Assembly (NCBI GenBank): GCA_037957365.1
Contig: JARHVA010001190.1
Coordinates: 747,001-811,000 of the forward strand
Reading direction: 5' to 3'
Length of the DNA stretch: 64,000 nt
DNA from: Torreya grandis
Taxonomy: Eukaryota > Streptophyta > Pinopsida > Cupressales > Taxaceae
Shown here: positions 35,461-44,430 of the stretch, piece after piece
How the letters are laid out: the number at the start of each line of letters is the position of its first letter
Numbering within the stretch: the stretch's first letter is position 1
The notes under the pieces: model-generated
Told to the model about the DNA's origin: nothing
What the model saw: the letters and a program-made list of their open reading frames with translations, nothing else
Databases searched by the model: none
Translations under genes and position numbers: made by a program

Positions 35461-35843
35461 AAGGCTTGAGAGGCCATTTCTAATATGTGTAAGAGAACAT
35501 GGTTTGTAATTATAATATCTAGCTTATAGGAGAAAAAGAGAGAAAATAAAGAGATGTTTTAATGTGCTATCATTTATTGAGAAAGAAATATTGATATATA
35601 GTTATGTTTTATACACAAGAGGGGTTGGTGATCCTATGGGTTAGTGCTCACAAATTTATGCAAGGGTTTGGTGCTCTTGTGGGTTGGTGCTCACGAATAG
35701 TTGTTGTGTTGGTGTTAGGTAAAGGGGTTGGTGCTCATGCAAGTTGGTACTTGTGAATATTTTAGTTTGAGTTGGTGCTCATTCATATACTTGAGATTTT
35801 TCTTCATGGTTTTTCCCACATTGGGTTTCCACATAAAAATATA

Positions 35844-35846
<3 letters not shown>

Positions 35847-35893
<47 letters not shown>
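35847..35893. repeat. (TC)n microsatellite in copia-2 5' LTR
   Basis: About 47 bp of perfect CT dinucleotides. The 3' LTR has a shorter run at 38733-38753. The opposite strand gives a false Glu-Arg repeat reading frame. Confidence 0.95.
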
Positions 35894-35897
<4 letters not shown>

Positions 35898-36026
35898 TCG
35901 TGATTATAGTTTCAATTTTATTGCATATCTTGAATGAATGGTTAAGTAGAATTTGATTAAGTAAAAGTTTATAAGATATATGATATATTGATTCACCCCC
36001 CCTCTTAATATATTTTATGCTTAACA

Positions 36027-36043
36027 ATTGGTATCAAAGCAGG
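36027..36043 (+). other. Primer-binding site of copia-2
   Basis: ATTGGTATCAAAGCAGG directly after the LTR end. It pairs with the 3' end of initiator tRNA-Met. Confidence 0.9.
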
Positions 36044-36090
36044 TTCCTTCAGAAAGAGTTTAACAACTTTAAGGTAGATTAGGGAAAGCA

Positions 36091-37210
36091 TGATGGCCAA
36101 GCAACTAAAGAAGGAGAATCAAGAGTTGAAATCTGTGGTTGAGGGTCTTAAGGAACATGTGTGTATCTTGGATTTTAAGTTGATTATAGAATAAAAATAA
36201 GATAATATGTTTATTTAGGATATTAAGAATCAAATAGAAGTTGTATATTCAAGTTTGAAATCAAGATAAGAAGAGTGTAATTAGTTGAAGGTTAAGTTAG
36301 GTTCTTTGAAGGATAAATGTCTAGATAAGAATAATGGTGTCAATGAAGATGACTCCATAAGTAAAAGTAGAGATGATCAAGAAGAAGAAAATTATGAAAG
36401 TGAGGATAAAGCTAAGGTGAATCTAGAAGGATAACTAATTTGTACCTTAGAATAATTAAAAGCTCTTGAGAAGAAGAATCAAAGATTGAAGTGCCATATC
36501 AAGAAAAATAAAAAGGAGTCAAAGGAAATAATTGAAGATCTACAAGCACAATTTGGAGAAGCCAAAAAGAATGAAAAATATCTAACAACACAGTTGAAAA
36601 AATTAAATGAAGAATGTGAAAGGTATGTTATTGAAATTGCCTCTTTAAGAGAATATATTGAGAAAGCAGTCAATGATTCAAAATTTGAGGATAACACTAA
36701 AATGTTAAATAAGATATTGGAAAGTCAAAAGTCAATATTAGATAAGATAGATATCGGATTTGAAAAGAAAAAGAGCTATGCTAAATCTCTTACAAAAGAG
36801 GAAATAAAAAGGGAAGAAGTGAAGAATACAGAAGACATCTCAAATAAAGAAAGTACGAAAGAATAGAGCTACAAAAGAAAATCAGGACAAAGATACACAA
36901 AACAAGTTCTATTTTCATGGTTAATATTTTTATTGTCATGGATATGGTCATGAGATAATAGAATGTTGGAAAAGAGCTAACAATTTTAGAAACAAGGAGA
37001 AGGAACTCATGCAGAGTCAAGCAGAAGCCACAACTCTTTTTCTCCTCTGTCAGTTTTTGATGAAGAGGCCATAATATGTTACAAGTGCAATAATTTTGAA
37101 CACATAGCCCAACATTATAGAATCATGTTTGAGTCAAACAAGAAGGATCATATTTTCAAGATTCCATTCATCAAGAAGAAAGGTCAAAAAAATCATGACA
37201 GAAGAAACAA
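36091..37210 (+). pseudogene. gag: copia-2 gag relic with coiled coil and two zinc knuckles
   Basis: Begins ATGATGGCCAAGCAAC at 36091-36106. The N-terminal DUF4219/UBN2 part expected in copia Gag is missing; the reading starts directly in a Lys/Glu/Leu-rich coiled coil (KQLKKENQELKSVVEGLKEH). A long open piece (36486-36866, 126 codons) continues the coiled coil. A first zinc knuckle CHGYGHEIIEC is seen near 36940-36970 (its first Cys position not preserved). A second, CYKCNNFEHIAQHY, lies near 37079-37120 with its last Cys changed to Tyr. Two frameshifts. RNA-binding structural protein by family; non-functional here. Confidence 0.7.
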
Positions 37211-37720
37211 CCTAAAGATTCTATGTTAGTTCAGATAGATTTACATGCAAGAAATGAAGAACAACCATGATTCATCGATAATGGATGTTCAAGGCACATG
37301 ATAGGAGACAAGAGAAAGTTCATAACTCTAAATAAGATCAATGGTGGCATAGTGAAATTTGAAGACAAAAACACTACCAAGATAGCCATAATAGGTACTT
37401 TGAGTTTGGCTAATGGTAGAATCAAGACTAAGAATGTATTATATGTATAAGGTCTTAAGCATTATCTATTGAGTATAAGTCAAATATGTGATCAGGGATA
37501 GACATTAAATTTTTATGCAGAAGGTTATGAGATTAGAAGAAAAGATTCAAATGAGCTTATTGTAGATGCTTAGAGGATAGGCAATAATTTATATGTGTTA
37601 TTAGATATCTTCACAAAGGCATGATCAAAGGACACATTCAAGGATCTACAAGAGGAGTTGGAAGTAATTTATTTTACTTCCTACCATTAGGAATCAACAC
37701 CAATTGAGGGGGACCTAAGT
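37211..37720 (+). pseudogene. PR: copia-2 protease and pre-integrase remnant
   Basis: FIDNGCSRHMIGDKRKF (37271-37320) is the copia aspartic protease active site, with D-N-G for the usual D-S-G. A TGA at 37268 replaces the conserved Trp before it. TLSLANGRIKTKNVLYV (37398-37448) and HYLLSISQICD (37460-37492) continue the protease/pre-integrase segment, ending with NNLYVLLDI near 37585-37611. After this the reading jumps to unrelated 3' sequence: integrase, RT and RNase H are deleted. Confidence 0.8.
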
Positions 37721-37927
37721 GTTAGCTCCATGATAGGCCCTTTTCCATTGATTTCAAAGGGGGAGAAGTGTTGAAATAGGTATAGGTACAGGTATAAGAA
37801 TAGGTATAGGATAATACAGTAAAGGGGAGTTGTTATATGTTTTTTAGTTTGGATATATTTTTAGGTTAGCATGTGCAGTACATGTTTTAGGATGTGGTAG
37901 TTTTCGTTTGAGGTTACCATTAATGAT

Positions 37928-37939
37928 AAAGGGGGAGAT
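37928..37939 (+). other. Polypurine tract of copia-2
   Basis: AAAGGGGGAGAT immediately before the 3' LTR (TGTTGAAAATATT at 37940). Confidence 0.85.
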
Positions 37940-38884
37940 TGTTGAAAATATTATCATTGATGTGAAAGGTCTACCTTTGGTGATAAAGGCCCCATAACAT
38001 TTATCATCTAAAGGTGTTTTTAATGTTCATATTTTGGCTAAAGTGTGTTCATATTTATTTAATATGAACAAATATATTTTTGGTTGCATAAATTCAAAAG
38101 AAGGGCCCATGAAGAAGTCAAAGAGTCACAGGGTAAAGATAAAAGAGGGAAAGGATGCATTTTCCCATGAAGAGTCATCTTGAGAAATTCCAAGAGTCAC
38201 CAAGTGAAGACAAAATAGGAAGGGAACAATTTCTCATAAAGGGACACTTTGAGGAATTTGAAAAGTCACCAAGATAAAGACAAAATGGGAAATGATGTAT
38301 TTGATCATGAAGGGTCACCATGTGACTTTTCAAATGACAAGATTTGAAGGGCCATGTAAGTTTGGCACCGTTTTCCATGAGGATTGAAGGGTCACAAAGG
38401 GTGAATGCCAAAGGCCATCCAAAAATCTATAAATAAAGGCTTGAGAAGCCATTTGTAATATGTGAAAGAGAGTATGGCTTGTAATTATCATATCTAGCTT
38501 AGAAGAGCAAATGAGAGAAAATAAAGAGATATTGTAATGTGCTATCATTTGTTGAGAAAGTAACACTGAGAGATAGTTATGTTTTATACACAAGAGGGGT
38601 TGGTACTCTTGTGGGTTGGTGCTTCTATAATTTGGTGCTTACAAATATTATAGTTTGAGTTGGTGCTCATTCATATACTTGAGATTGTTTTCTATGGTTT
38701 TTTCCACATTGGGTTTCCACGTAAAAATTTGGTCTCTCTCTCTCTCTCTCTCTTGTGTGGTGATTATTGTTTTAGTTTTATTGCATATCTTGAATGAATG
38801 GTTAAGTGGAATTTGATTAAGTAAAAGTTTATAAGATATATGATATACTAACTCACCCCTTCTCAATATATCCCATGCTTAACA
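37940..38884 (+). repeat. 3' LTR of copia-2
   Basis: TGTTGAAAATATTATC ... CATGCTTAACA; direct repeat of 34965-36026. It holds a TATA box at 38428-38436 and a short (TC)n run. It lacks most of the GGTTGGTGCTC copies of the 5' LTR. Confidence 0.9.
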
Positions 38885-39379
38885 ACTGTTTCTCTCAATT
38901 ACTAGTCTGAAGTCTTAAATTTGAATGGTTTATATGAATTATAATTTGCATCTTTGATTATAGGGTTGCTAGTTTGTGCCTATCTTGGATTTGATTCATT
39001 TTATTTTCTCCACATTAAGATGTGCACATGATATTTGAAGTGTGGTAGCAAATCTTTAAAGTAAATTTAGTTCTTACTTGTACTTCTTTATATCATGCTT
39101 AGAGGTTGCCTAGTGTGTAATGAGATCTGAGCTTATGCTATTTTGTACTATATACTAATTTAATGCATACTCAATTGTAATTGGAAAATTTTCATAATGT
39201 TTGAGGATAAAATTAACAATCACTTACTCTCTATCTACCTTACCCTTCTCTTTTGCTTCTTTTTTAACCAGATCACTTTAGTTTAGATTTCATTGTAAAA
39301 TTCCATTTAGAATTAGTCTGTAGTTTAAACTTTGATCATAATTCGACCATAGTGGCTCCCAAGCATCAATTAATATAAA

Positions 39380-40480
39380 TTTGTGGAATAGTTAAACATT
39401 GATATACCGTTATTTCACTACAAGTAACATAAGTTTCCAAAACCTACTACTCATGCTCTAAATTCCCAAAATCCTAAAATGAAAAGTGTTCTTTAAACAC
39501 TGGGGCCACCTATGATACATTTAGAGGCATAAAAAGTATTTAATTAGGATGGTACTCCTTAATAATGAGGGATTACTTATCAGTCAAAAAACATCTAGTC
39601 ATCATGTAATCCATGTACCATCCATCTTGAAACCATTGTAGCTAATATGTGAGATAAGGCCTCTAAATAAAAAATTATAGGGTAAGATTGTCTAAAATTT
39701 GATAATAGAAATAGATCTCCCCCCTATGCTCATGATTGTTTGCTTATATCTAAGCCCATTTATATGCTAATGATTCTTCTAGGTCTCATACTTGTCATTA
39801 CCCCACTATTCACTTGATCACAATATGCTCCCAACCCTAGACCATCAAAAGTGTAGAGGTCCCAATGCCACATCCATTGCAATATACTATTATATGAATA
39901 TCTCTATAGAGATGTGCTAGGATAGCTAGCCCCCAAGAAAAATGAGTAGACTCATCAAAAATAATTTGCACTACACCTCCAAATACCATAAGAAAGTATT
40001 AATCACTCTTGTTAGGCAACAAGATGCCACTAACAATGGCCATGAGAACAACTACCTTCCTATCAACTAGAGTTGGTGGTGATGGATCTCTAATGGGTAA
40101 ATCTTCAGGTTGAATATTTGTATATGTCTCAATCAGGTATATATCAACCTTCTCATGAAACATAGGGATGCCCTAGTAACTAACCAACTCATCTAATATA
40201 GCCTAATTCTATGATAGTGGTGTTTAGAATATCCTTCATCTGCATGTCAAAAACTTGAGGATACACTAGGTATCTTTAAGTATCATAGTTTCCTCTCTAT
40301 TAGGTAGATGAAATTTGGAAGTCTTGTTATGCTAGTGTTCAAATAGTACAATCAAATATTCTTTATCTACTCAGTTGAATAGAATTCATACCATGTCATG
40401 AAGATCAAGATCTTATAGGAATCCAACAATCCCCTTTGTCTAGATCTAAAGGGTCCATAGACAGTGGTAACATCACTCCT
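39380..40480 (-). pseudogene. Plant mobile domain (PMD) gene relic, copy C, antisense
   Basis: The minus strand encodes a protein with the landmarks of the plant mobile domain (PF10536 family, MAIN/MAIL1-like and transposon-borne homologues). Near 40420-40460 the lead-in DLDLHDMV; near 40290-40330 KTSKFHLPNREETMILKDT, matching the family's T-H-T-F-H-L-P-x-G-E-M-T-V-T-L-E-D-V; near 39985-40060 VLMAIVSGILLPNKSD; near 39890-39950 FSWGLAILAHLYRDI, matching Y-S-W-G-S-A-x-L-A-x-L-Y-R; near 39820-39850 TLLMV-x-GWEHI. Gln codons are replaced by stops. The order and spacing fit one domain of about 350 residues. Known PMD proteins occur as host genes and inside transposable elements. Here the gene lies antisense in a Ty3-associated repeat. 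Confidence 0.8.
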
Positions 40481-40689
40481 AACACATTAGCACAACTAGT
40501 CATTCCTACAAACATAAAAAAAACATTAGCATCAACATAATTATATGATACTACCATAGCTTAAGCTTAGCCTACTAAGCCTAATTAACCCTCTCCAAGA
40601 TGTTGGACCCCTATCAGGTCCCTAAACCAACTATTTTTGGCTTGCAAGGTGAAGCTACAATTTTGCTAAATAGAGAAGTCGTCATTTAG

Positions 40690-40890
40690 GTGATATTTCA
40701 CTTTTTAAGGTGATATCACCATTTTTATTTTCACAAAAATGGTGAATTTGCCTTAAAATGGGTAAAATTTGCATTTTAGTGATTCCACCATTTGTAGGAA
40801 TGACGTATTTGTATGAACTCACCATTTTCCTTGGTAAATCCATCATTTATCTTAAAATACAAATGGTGACTTCATCATTTTTCAACCTAA
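40690..40890. repeat. Cluster of CACCATT / AATGGTG inverted repeats, copy C
   Basis: GGTGATATCACC at 40709-40720 is a perfect 12-bp palindrome. CACCATTTTT (40717-40726) and AAAAATGGTG form a 10-bp stem with a short loop. More CACCATTT/ATGGTGA copies follow to 40890. The cluster is repeated in D (54200-54440). It sits directly upstream of the PMD relic on the minus strand, so it could be its promoter region or a hairpin-forming UTR. Confidence 0.65.
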
Positions 40891-41519
40891 AACTAGTAAT
40901 AAATGTATTAAAAAGAGCATTAATGATAAGTTCAAGTGTACTCACCAATGGTCCATCATGGGGTGGCTGCATGTGCTCTTTCACATGATCTAAAACATGA
41001 TGTCTAGCTCTTCTATGGGGTATTTTTATCAGCTCACTACATAGAAAACTAGAGCTCAAAAAATTCAATTATCTAGGGTGAAAATGAATTATTTTCCTCC
41101 CCAAGGGTGAATATATAACCAAAAATTTGAATTTTTACCCACTAGGGCCTATAGTTCATTTCAAATTCTCTAGGACATGTATTTTTCACATTTTTGGTCC
41201 ACTTTGCACGTTGTTTGATCCTACATGCCTTATATTTCAGCAATTTTATAACTAGACCATCTTTTTAGGCCTCTTTCGAGACGCATTTAACAACATTATT
41301 TTAATACCTATACCACATGTTTATTTGAACATGCATCTTTGAACTCAAATTTAGGCTAGAAACATGTTGTTACTCTTTGCCAAGTCATCATAAATTTTTA
41401 TTATAAAATTTTCACATAAACTACCCTTGCCAATTTTTCCTCAGTGTGGAAAATTATTTTTGATTGATAAATGCTATATATTGCCTTTATAAGGAAAAAT
41501 ATTTTTAAATTAGGTGATT
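40891..41519. other. Repeat C noncoding stretch upstream of the pol
   Basis: Colinear with 54441-55065 in D. Includes GAACTCAAATTTAGGCTAG (41341), identical in D. No coding signature on either strand. Confidence 0.4.
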
Positions 41520-41692
41520 TAAATGTGCAAATGATTGACTACCTTTGGGAAAATCATTATTTTTGACTAATTTAATGATTATAATTGCTTTTGGGAGAAT
41601 CATTTTTATACATCTTGTGTTTAATTATTATACCCTTTGGCCAAATCAAATTTTAACTACTCCACCCACCCTATATACAAAGGAAAGTGTAG
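41520..41692 (+). repeat. Triplet of TTTGG-type hairpin motifs at the end of repeat C
   Basis: Three copies of a motif like TGATTATAACTGCC-TTTGGGCAAATCA at about 41527, 41574 and 41625, followed by the shared terminal CCACCCACCCTATATACAAA block. D has the same triplet at 55073, 55118 and 55164. Related single copies occur at the start of the window and at 17702. Confidence 0.6.
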
Positions 41693-42170
41693 GATGTTTG
41701 GTAATAATTTGCACAATTGTTTATTAGATTCTGGTGTATCTAACAATATCATGCCATCAAGTATTTTTAAATAACTTAGATGACACCTATTAAGTTTGAT
41801 AGGGTCATCACCTAATTATACAAATCTAGGGTCAAGGTGGTTGGATAATTATTAAATGTCCACATGCAGTTGGTCTCTGAGCTTAGAGTATAATAATTTA
41901 TTGATATCCAAGTTGTTGATATCCCTAATGCATATGGATTGCTTTTAATCAGAGAGTAGACAAACGTATTGAATGGATATATGTCCACTAATTATTCACA
42001 CCTATGTCCACTCTCTACTTAGGGTCACCTATTACTTTTAAGCAGAGAATGGACAAAGGCATTGAATAGATAGATGTCAATCATATATACCATGTATTTC
42101 CCAACCGAATTAGGGTTGAAAGGGAGCTAAAATTGAAGCACATGATCATTGAGTACAATTCTATGAATGA
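41681..42170 (+). pseudogene. PR: Aspartic protease of the second Ty3 element (pol-2)
   Basis: Reading starts inside the shared repeat end and crosses into unique sequence: KGKCRMFGNN then HNCLLDSGVSNNIMPSSIF with the D-S-G triad at about 41727-41735. Downstream QVVDIPNAYGLLLIRE and NGYMSTNYSHL (41905-41990) match the DIP-x-x-YG-M-L-L-S-R-x-W block of plant Ty3 polyproteins. A second, overlapping copy of the Trp-containing block (42035-42095) suggests a local duplication. No gag domain precedes it; repeat C abuts the protease directly. Confidence 0.7.
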
Positions 42171-42239
42171 AAGGGTCAACATAATTGACTTAGACTTAGG
42201 GGTTTCACCCTAGATATTGCTAAATTTAGTGATCCTAAA

Positions 42240-42745
42240 GTTTCTCATGTTATGCTTGGGCTATGGAAGCTACATTTTGATGGTGCTAGGTGTAAGTCTA
42301 GATCTAGGGTTGGTGTTGTCCTAACTAGTCCTATTGATAATAAATATCATGCATCCTATAAGCTCTAATTTCCATATACTAATAACCTTGCTAAATATGA
42401 GGCCCTCATCTTAGGTTTGTAATTTGCTGTCAAAAACAAAGTCAAAGAACTACTAGTCTATGGTGATTTAGAACTCATAGTTAACCAAGTGAAGAGTAAA
42501 TATCAATGCAAACTATCATACCTTAAGAGGTATAAATTTAGTGTATGGGATCCAATTGAGTATTTTGATGCCTTTAACATTGTCTCCATCTCTATAGAGG
42601 AAAAAAAAGTAGATGATGGGCTAGCCTCTACTGTAGCCAACCTCATGCTTGACCAAGAGTCACCCAACTTCAACATTGAGTTGATACCTTATCCTTTGGT
42701 CCCAGATAATGTGAATCATTTTCAAGTCTTTAGTGATGATTAATA
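42240..42745 (+). pseudogene. aRNH: aRNH domain placed before RT in pol-2
   Basis: Archaeal-type RNase H. LWKLHFDGARCKSRSRVGVV (42262-42321), YTNNLAKYEALILGL (42378-42420), LLVYGDLELIVNQVKSKY (near 42451-42500), RYKFSVWDPIEYFDAFNIV (42529) and VDDGLAS (42613) follow the family order, with the four acidic residues (FDG, KYEA, YGD, VDDG) intact. The tail PLVPDNVNHFQVF (42694-42732) is the segment that in known plant polyproteins joins this aRNH to the pre-RT linker. The order PR-aRNH-RT differs from Tat-1 in the same window. One stop in 42240-42480, then open to 42743. Confidence 0.8.
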
Positions 42746-43080
42746 GATCTTGGATTTCATGGCTAATTTAAGAGCATTTAAAACTCAAGTCATTGATGAG
42801 GATGATGAAAGTACTTATGGAGAAGGCAAATTTGATGGCAGAGTCATTCAATTGAATGCCAATAAGTTTCCTAAAGGCATGATTGGCTTGGAGAGTTTAT
42901 GTGATCAAGACAAACTAGATGAGACCCCTAAGGTTCCTAAGGTAAATGGGAAGGATTATAATGCATTCAATATTGGCCCTCAAGATCAACCTTCGCTGGT
43001 CAGTGTTGGAAAACCTTGCACAACTACTAAAAATAAGAGAGCTAAAGAGCTTCTAACATAATATAAATATGTCATATCCT
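42746..43080 (+). pseudogene. pol-2 linker between aRNH and RT
   Basis: Open piece 42750-43061 (103 codons), containing IQLNANKFPKGMIGLESLCD. The I-x-L-x-x-N-x-x-PKG-x-x-x-L-E-x-L-F-D motif is the usual linker before RT in this lineage. It is acidic and has no folded domain that I can name. Confidence 0.6.
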
Positions 43081-43900
43081 GGTCTTAAGATGACTTGAAG
43101 ATATTTGATCCAAGATTCATCACTCATACCATTATCCTCAAGGAAATTTTAAACCCTCCAGGTAGAAATAAAGGCCTATGAATCTAGTCTTAGAACCTAT
43201 GATCTTAAAAGAAGCCAAGAGATTGCTAGATGCTAGAATTATGTTTCCCATTAGGCAATCTACATGGGTGGATAATCTGGTGCTAGCTAGAAGTAAAAAT
43301 GGTGAAATTAGAATTTGTATTGACTTTATAAATTTGAAAAAAGCATTTGAAAAGGATAATTCCTCTTCCCTCTCTTGACCAAGTAATACAAATTATTTTA
43401 GGTTTAGTCATGATGTCTTTTCTTGATGGTTTTTCAAGATACAACTAGGTGTTGGTAGATAAGGAAGATAGAATGAAGAAAACTTTCACAACTAAGTGGG
43501 GCACCTTTGCCTAAAAAAGAATGTATTTTGGGCTAATAAATGCATGAGCTACTTTTTAAAGGGCCATGGACCATGGCTTATAAGGTTTGATTGGTAAGTG
43601 TATCATTATATACATGGATGATCTAACCATTTTTTCTAAAAATAGGGAAGATCACTTTATGAATTTACAACAAGTATTTGAGAGATGCAGAAGGTATGGA
43701 ATCTCCCTTAACCCCAAGAAAATCATCTTTTGTGTTACTAAAGGCAAATTTTAGGCCACATTATAAATAAATAAAAGATCTCCATAGATCCTAAAATAAT
43801 GGAAGCTATATCTAAGATAGAGCCTCCAAATAGTAGAAAAGAGTTAAAATCATTCTTTGGAAAAATAAATTTTGTAAGAACTTCATTTTTGGTTTTGTAG
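43081..43900 (+). pseudogene. RT: Reverse transcriptase of pol-2
   Basis: Ty3-type RT. FDPRFITHTIILKE (43111), ILKEAKRLLDARIMFPI (43204), VDNLVLARSKNGEIRICIDF (43270-43329), a degraded PLPSLDQV block (43365), MMSFLDGFSRYN (43410), FTTKWGTFA (43486), MYFGLINA (43525), and the catalytic box IIYMDDLTIFSK (43606-43640) with YMDD intact. SLNPKKIIFC follows near 43700. At least five stops and two frameshifts. Catalytic residues survive better than in Tat-1. Confidence 0.85.
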
Positions 43901-44430
43901 AAATTATCAAACCATTGAATGATATACTGAAGAAGGATGCTAATGTCACTTGGAATGAAGAATCCAAGAAGGAATTCAATGACATCAAATAAATAATTAG
44001 CCAAGCTCTAGTCTTGATAAGTCCTAACTTTTCAAAAGACTTTTATCTCTATTCTTTTGTATCTGACCATACTATGGCTACAATTTTAACTCAAAAGATT
44101 GATGGGTGTGATCAACTAATAGCTTTCATGAGTACTAACTTTAAAAATGTTGAGTTAAATTATTCATTAATTGATAAACAAGAATGTGCATTAGTTAAAG
44201 AACTGAAGAAATTTAGGATCTATATCCTCAGAAATAAGGTGCATGCTATTTTACTTGACCCTAACACAAAGCTCATGCTGAGCTAGAATGAACTTGGAGA
44301 ATGTAGAGGTAAATGGATGTCATTTTTGGAAGAATATGACATAGAAATGAAAACTAAAAAATTGGTAAGATGTCAAGGTTTGATCCAAATGACTAATAAT
44401 ACCAACCCTAAGCTAAGTATCCTACAAGTT
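43901..44430 (+). pseudogene. RH: Ty3 RNase H of pol-2
   Basis: DILKKDANVTWNEES (43922), ALVLISPNFSKDFYLYSF (near 44005-44060, given in part), TMATILTQKIDGCDQLIAFM (44069), VELNYSLIDKQECALVKELKK (44150-44210, in part), and IYILRNKVHAILLDP (44221) are the standard Ty3 RNase H order. It is largely open from 44014 to 44286. FLEEYDIEMKTKKLVRCQG (44323) is the tail before integrase. Confidence 0.8.

Larger units (their letters stand above)
34965..36026 (+). repeat. 5' LTR of copia-2
   Basis: TGTTGGAAATATTGTC ... ATGCTTAACA. It carries a TATA box at 35452, several GGTTGGTGCTC-type minisatellite copies (35620-35780), and a (TC)n run (35847-35893). Longer than the 3' LTR mainly because it holds extra GGTTGGTGCTC copies and a longer TC run. 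Confidence 0.9.
34965..38884 (+). mobile_element. Pol-deleted Ty1/copia element copia-2
   Basis: A 3.9-kb plus-strand element with a 1,062-bp 5' LTR, primer-binding site, gag, partial protease/pre-integrase segment, polypurine tract and 945-bp 3' LTR. Integrase core, RT and RNase H are missing. It is absent from repeat D, where the uninterrupted target TATATGGATTTTTCTCTC is found, so the insertion point is directly visible. The expected 5-bp target duplication is GATTT before and ACTGT after; they agree at two of five positions, and removing one restores the D sequence length exactly. LTRs look about 90% alike by eye. Confidence 0.9.
29438..41692 (+). repeat. Giant direct repeat C (about 8.3 kb without the copia-2 insertion)
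   Basis: Colinear with 46804-55235 over its whole length. Both start TGAGGTCAACATAC and both end ...CTATATACAAAGGAAAGTGTAG. They diverge outside these points. Contents in order: 2 kb noncoding, a sense ORF of about 1,060 codons (31445-34620), a TATA-like site, the copia-2 insertion (34965-38884), an antisense plant-mobile-domain relic, a CACCATT inverted-repeat cluster and a TTTGG-motif triplet. It could be a giant LTR or one unit of a tandem element array; no clear primer-binding site follows it. C is 12.25 kb with and about 8.3 kb without copia-2. Confidence 0.8.

Noticed and set aside
35779..36027. Minus-strand frame with a Glu-Arg repeat
   Set aside because: It is the translation of the (TC)n microsatellite inside the copia-2 LTR.
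41687..41692. GTGTAG at the end of both giant repeats, reminiscent of CACTA-type transposon ends
   Set aside because: There is no matching CACTA inverted end at the start of the repeats and no transposase.
41679..41720. Possible primer-binding site after repeat C (TTTGGTAATAATTTGC)
   Set aside because: It does not match the 3' end of a common priming tRNA and lies in frame with the protease coding sequence.
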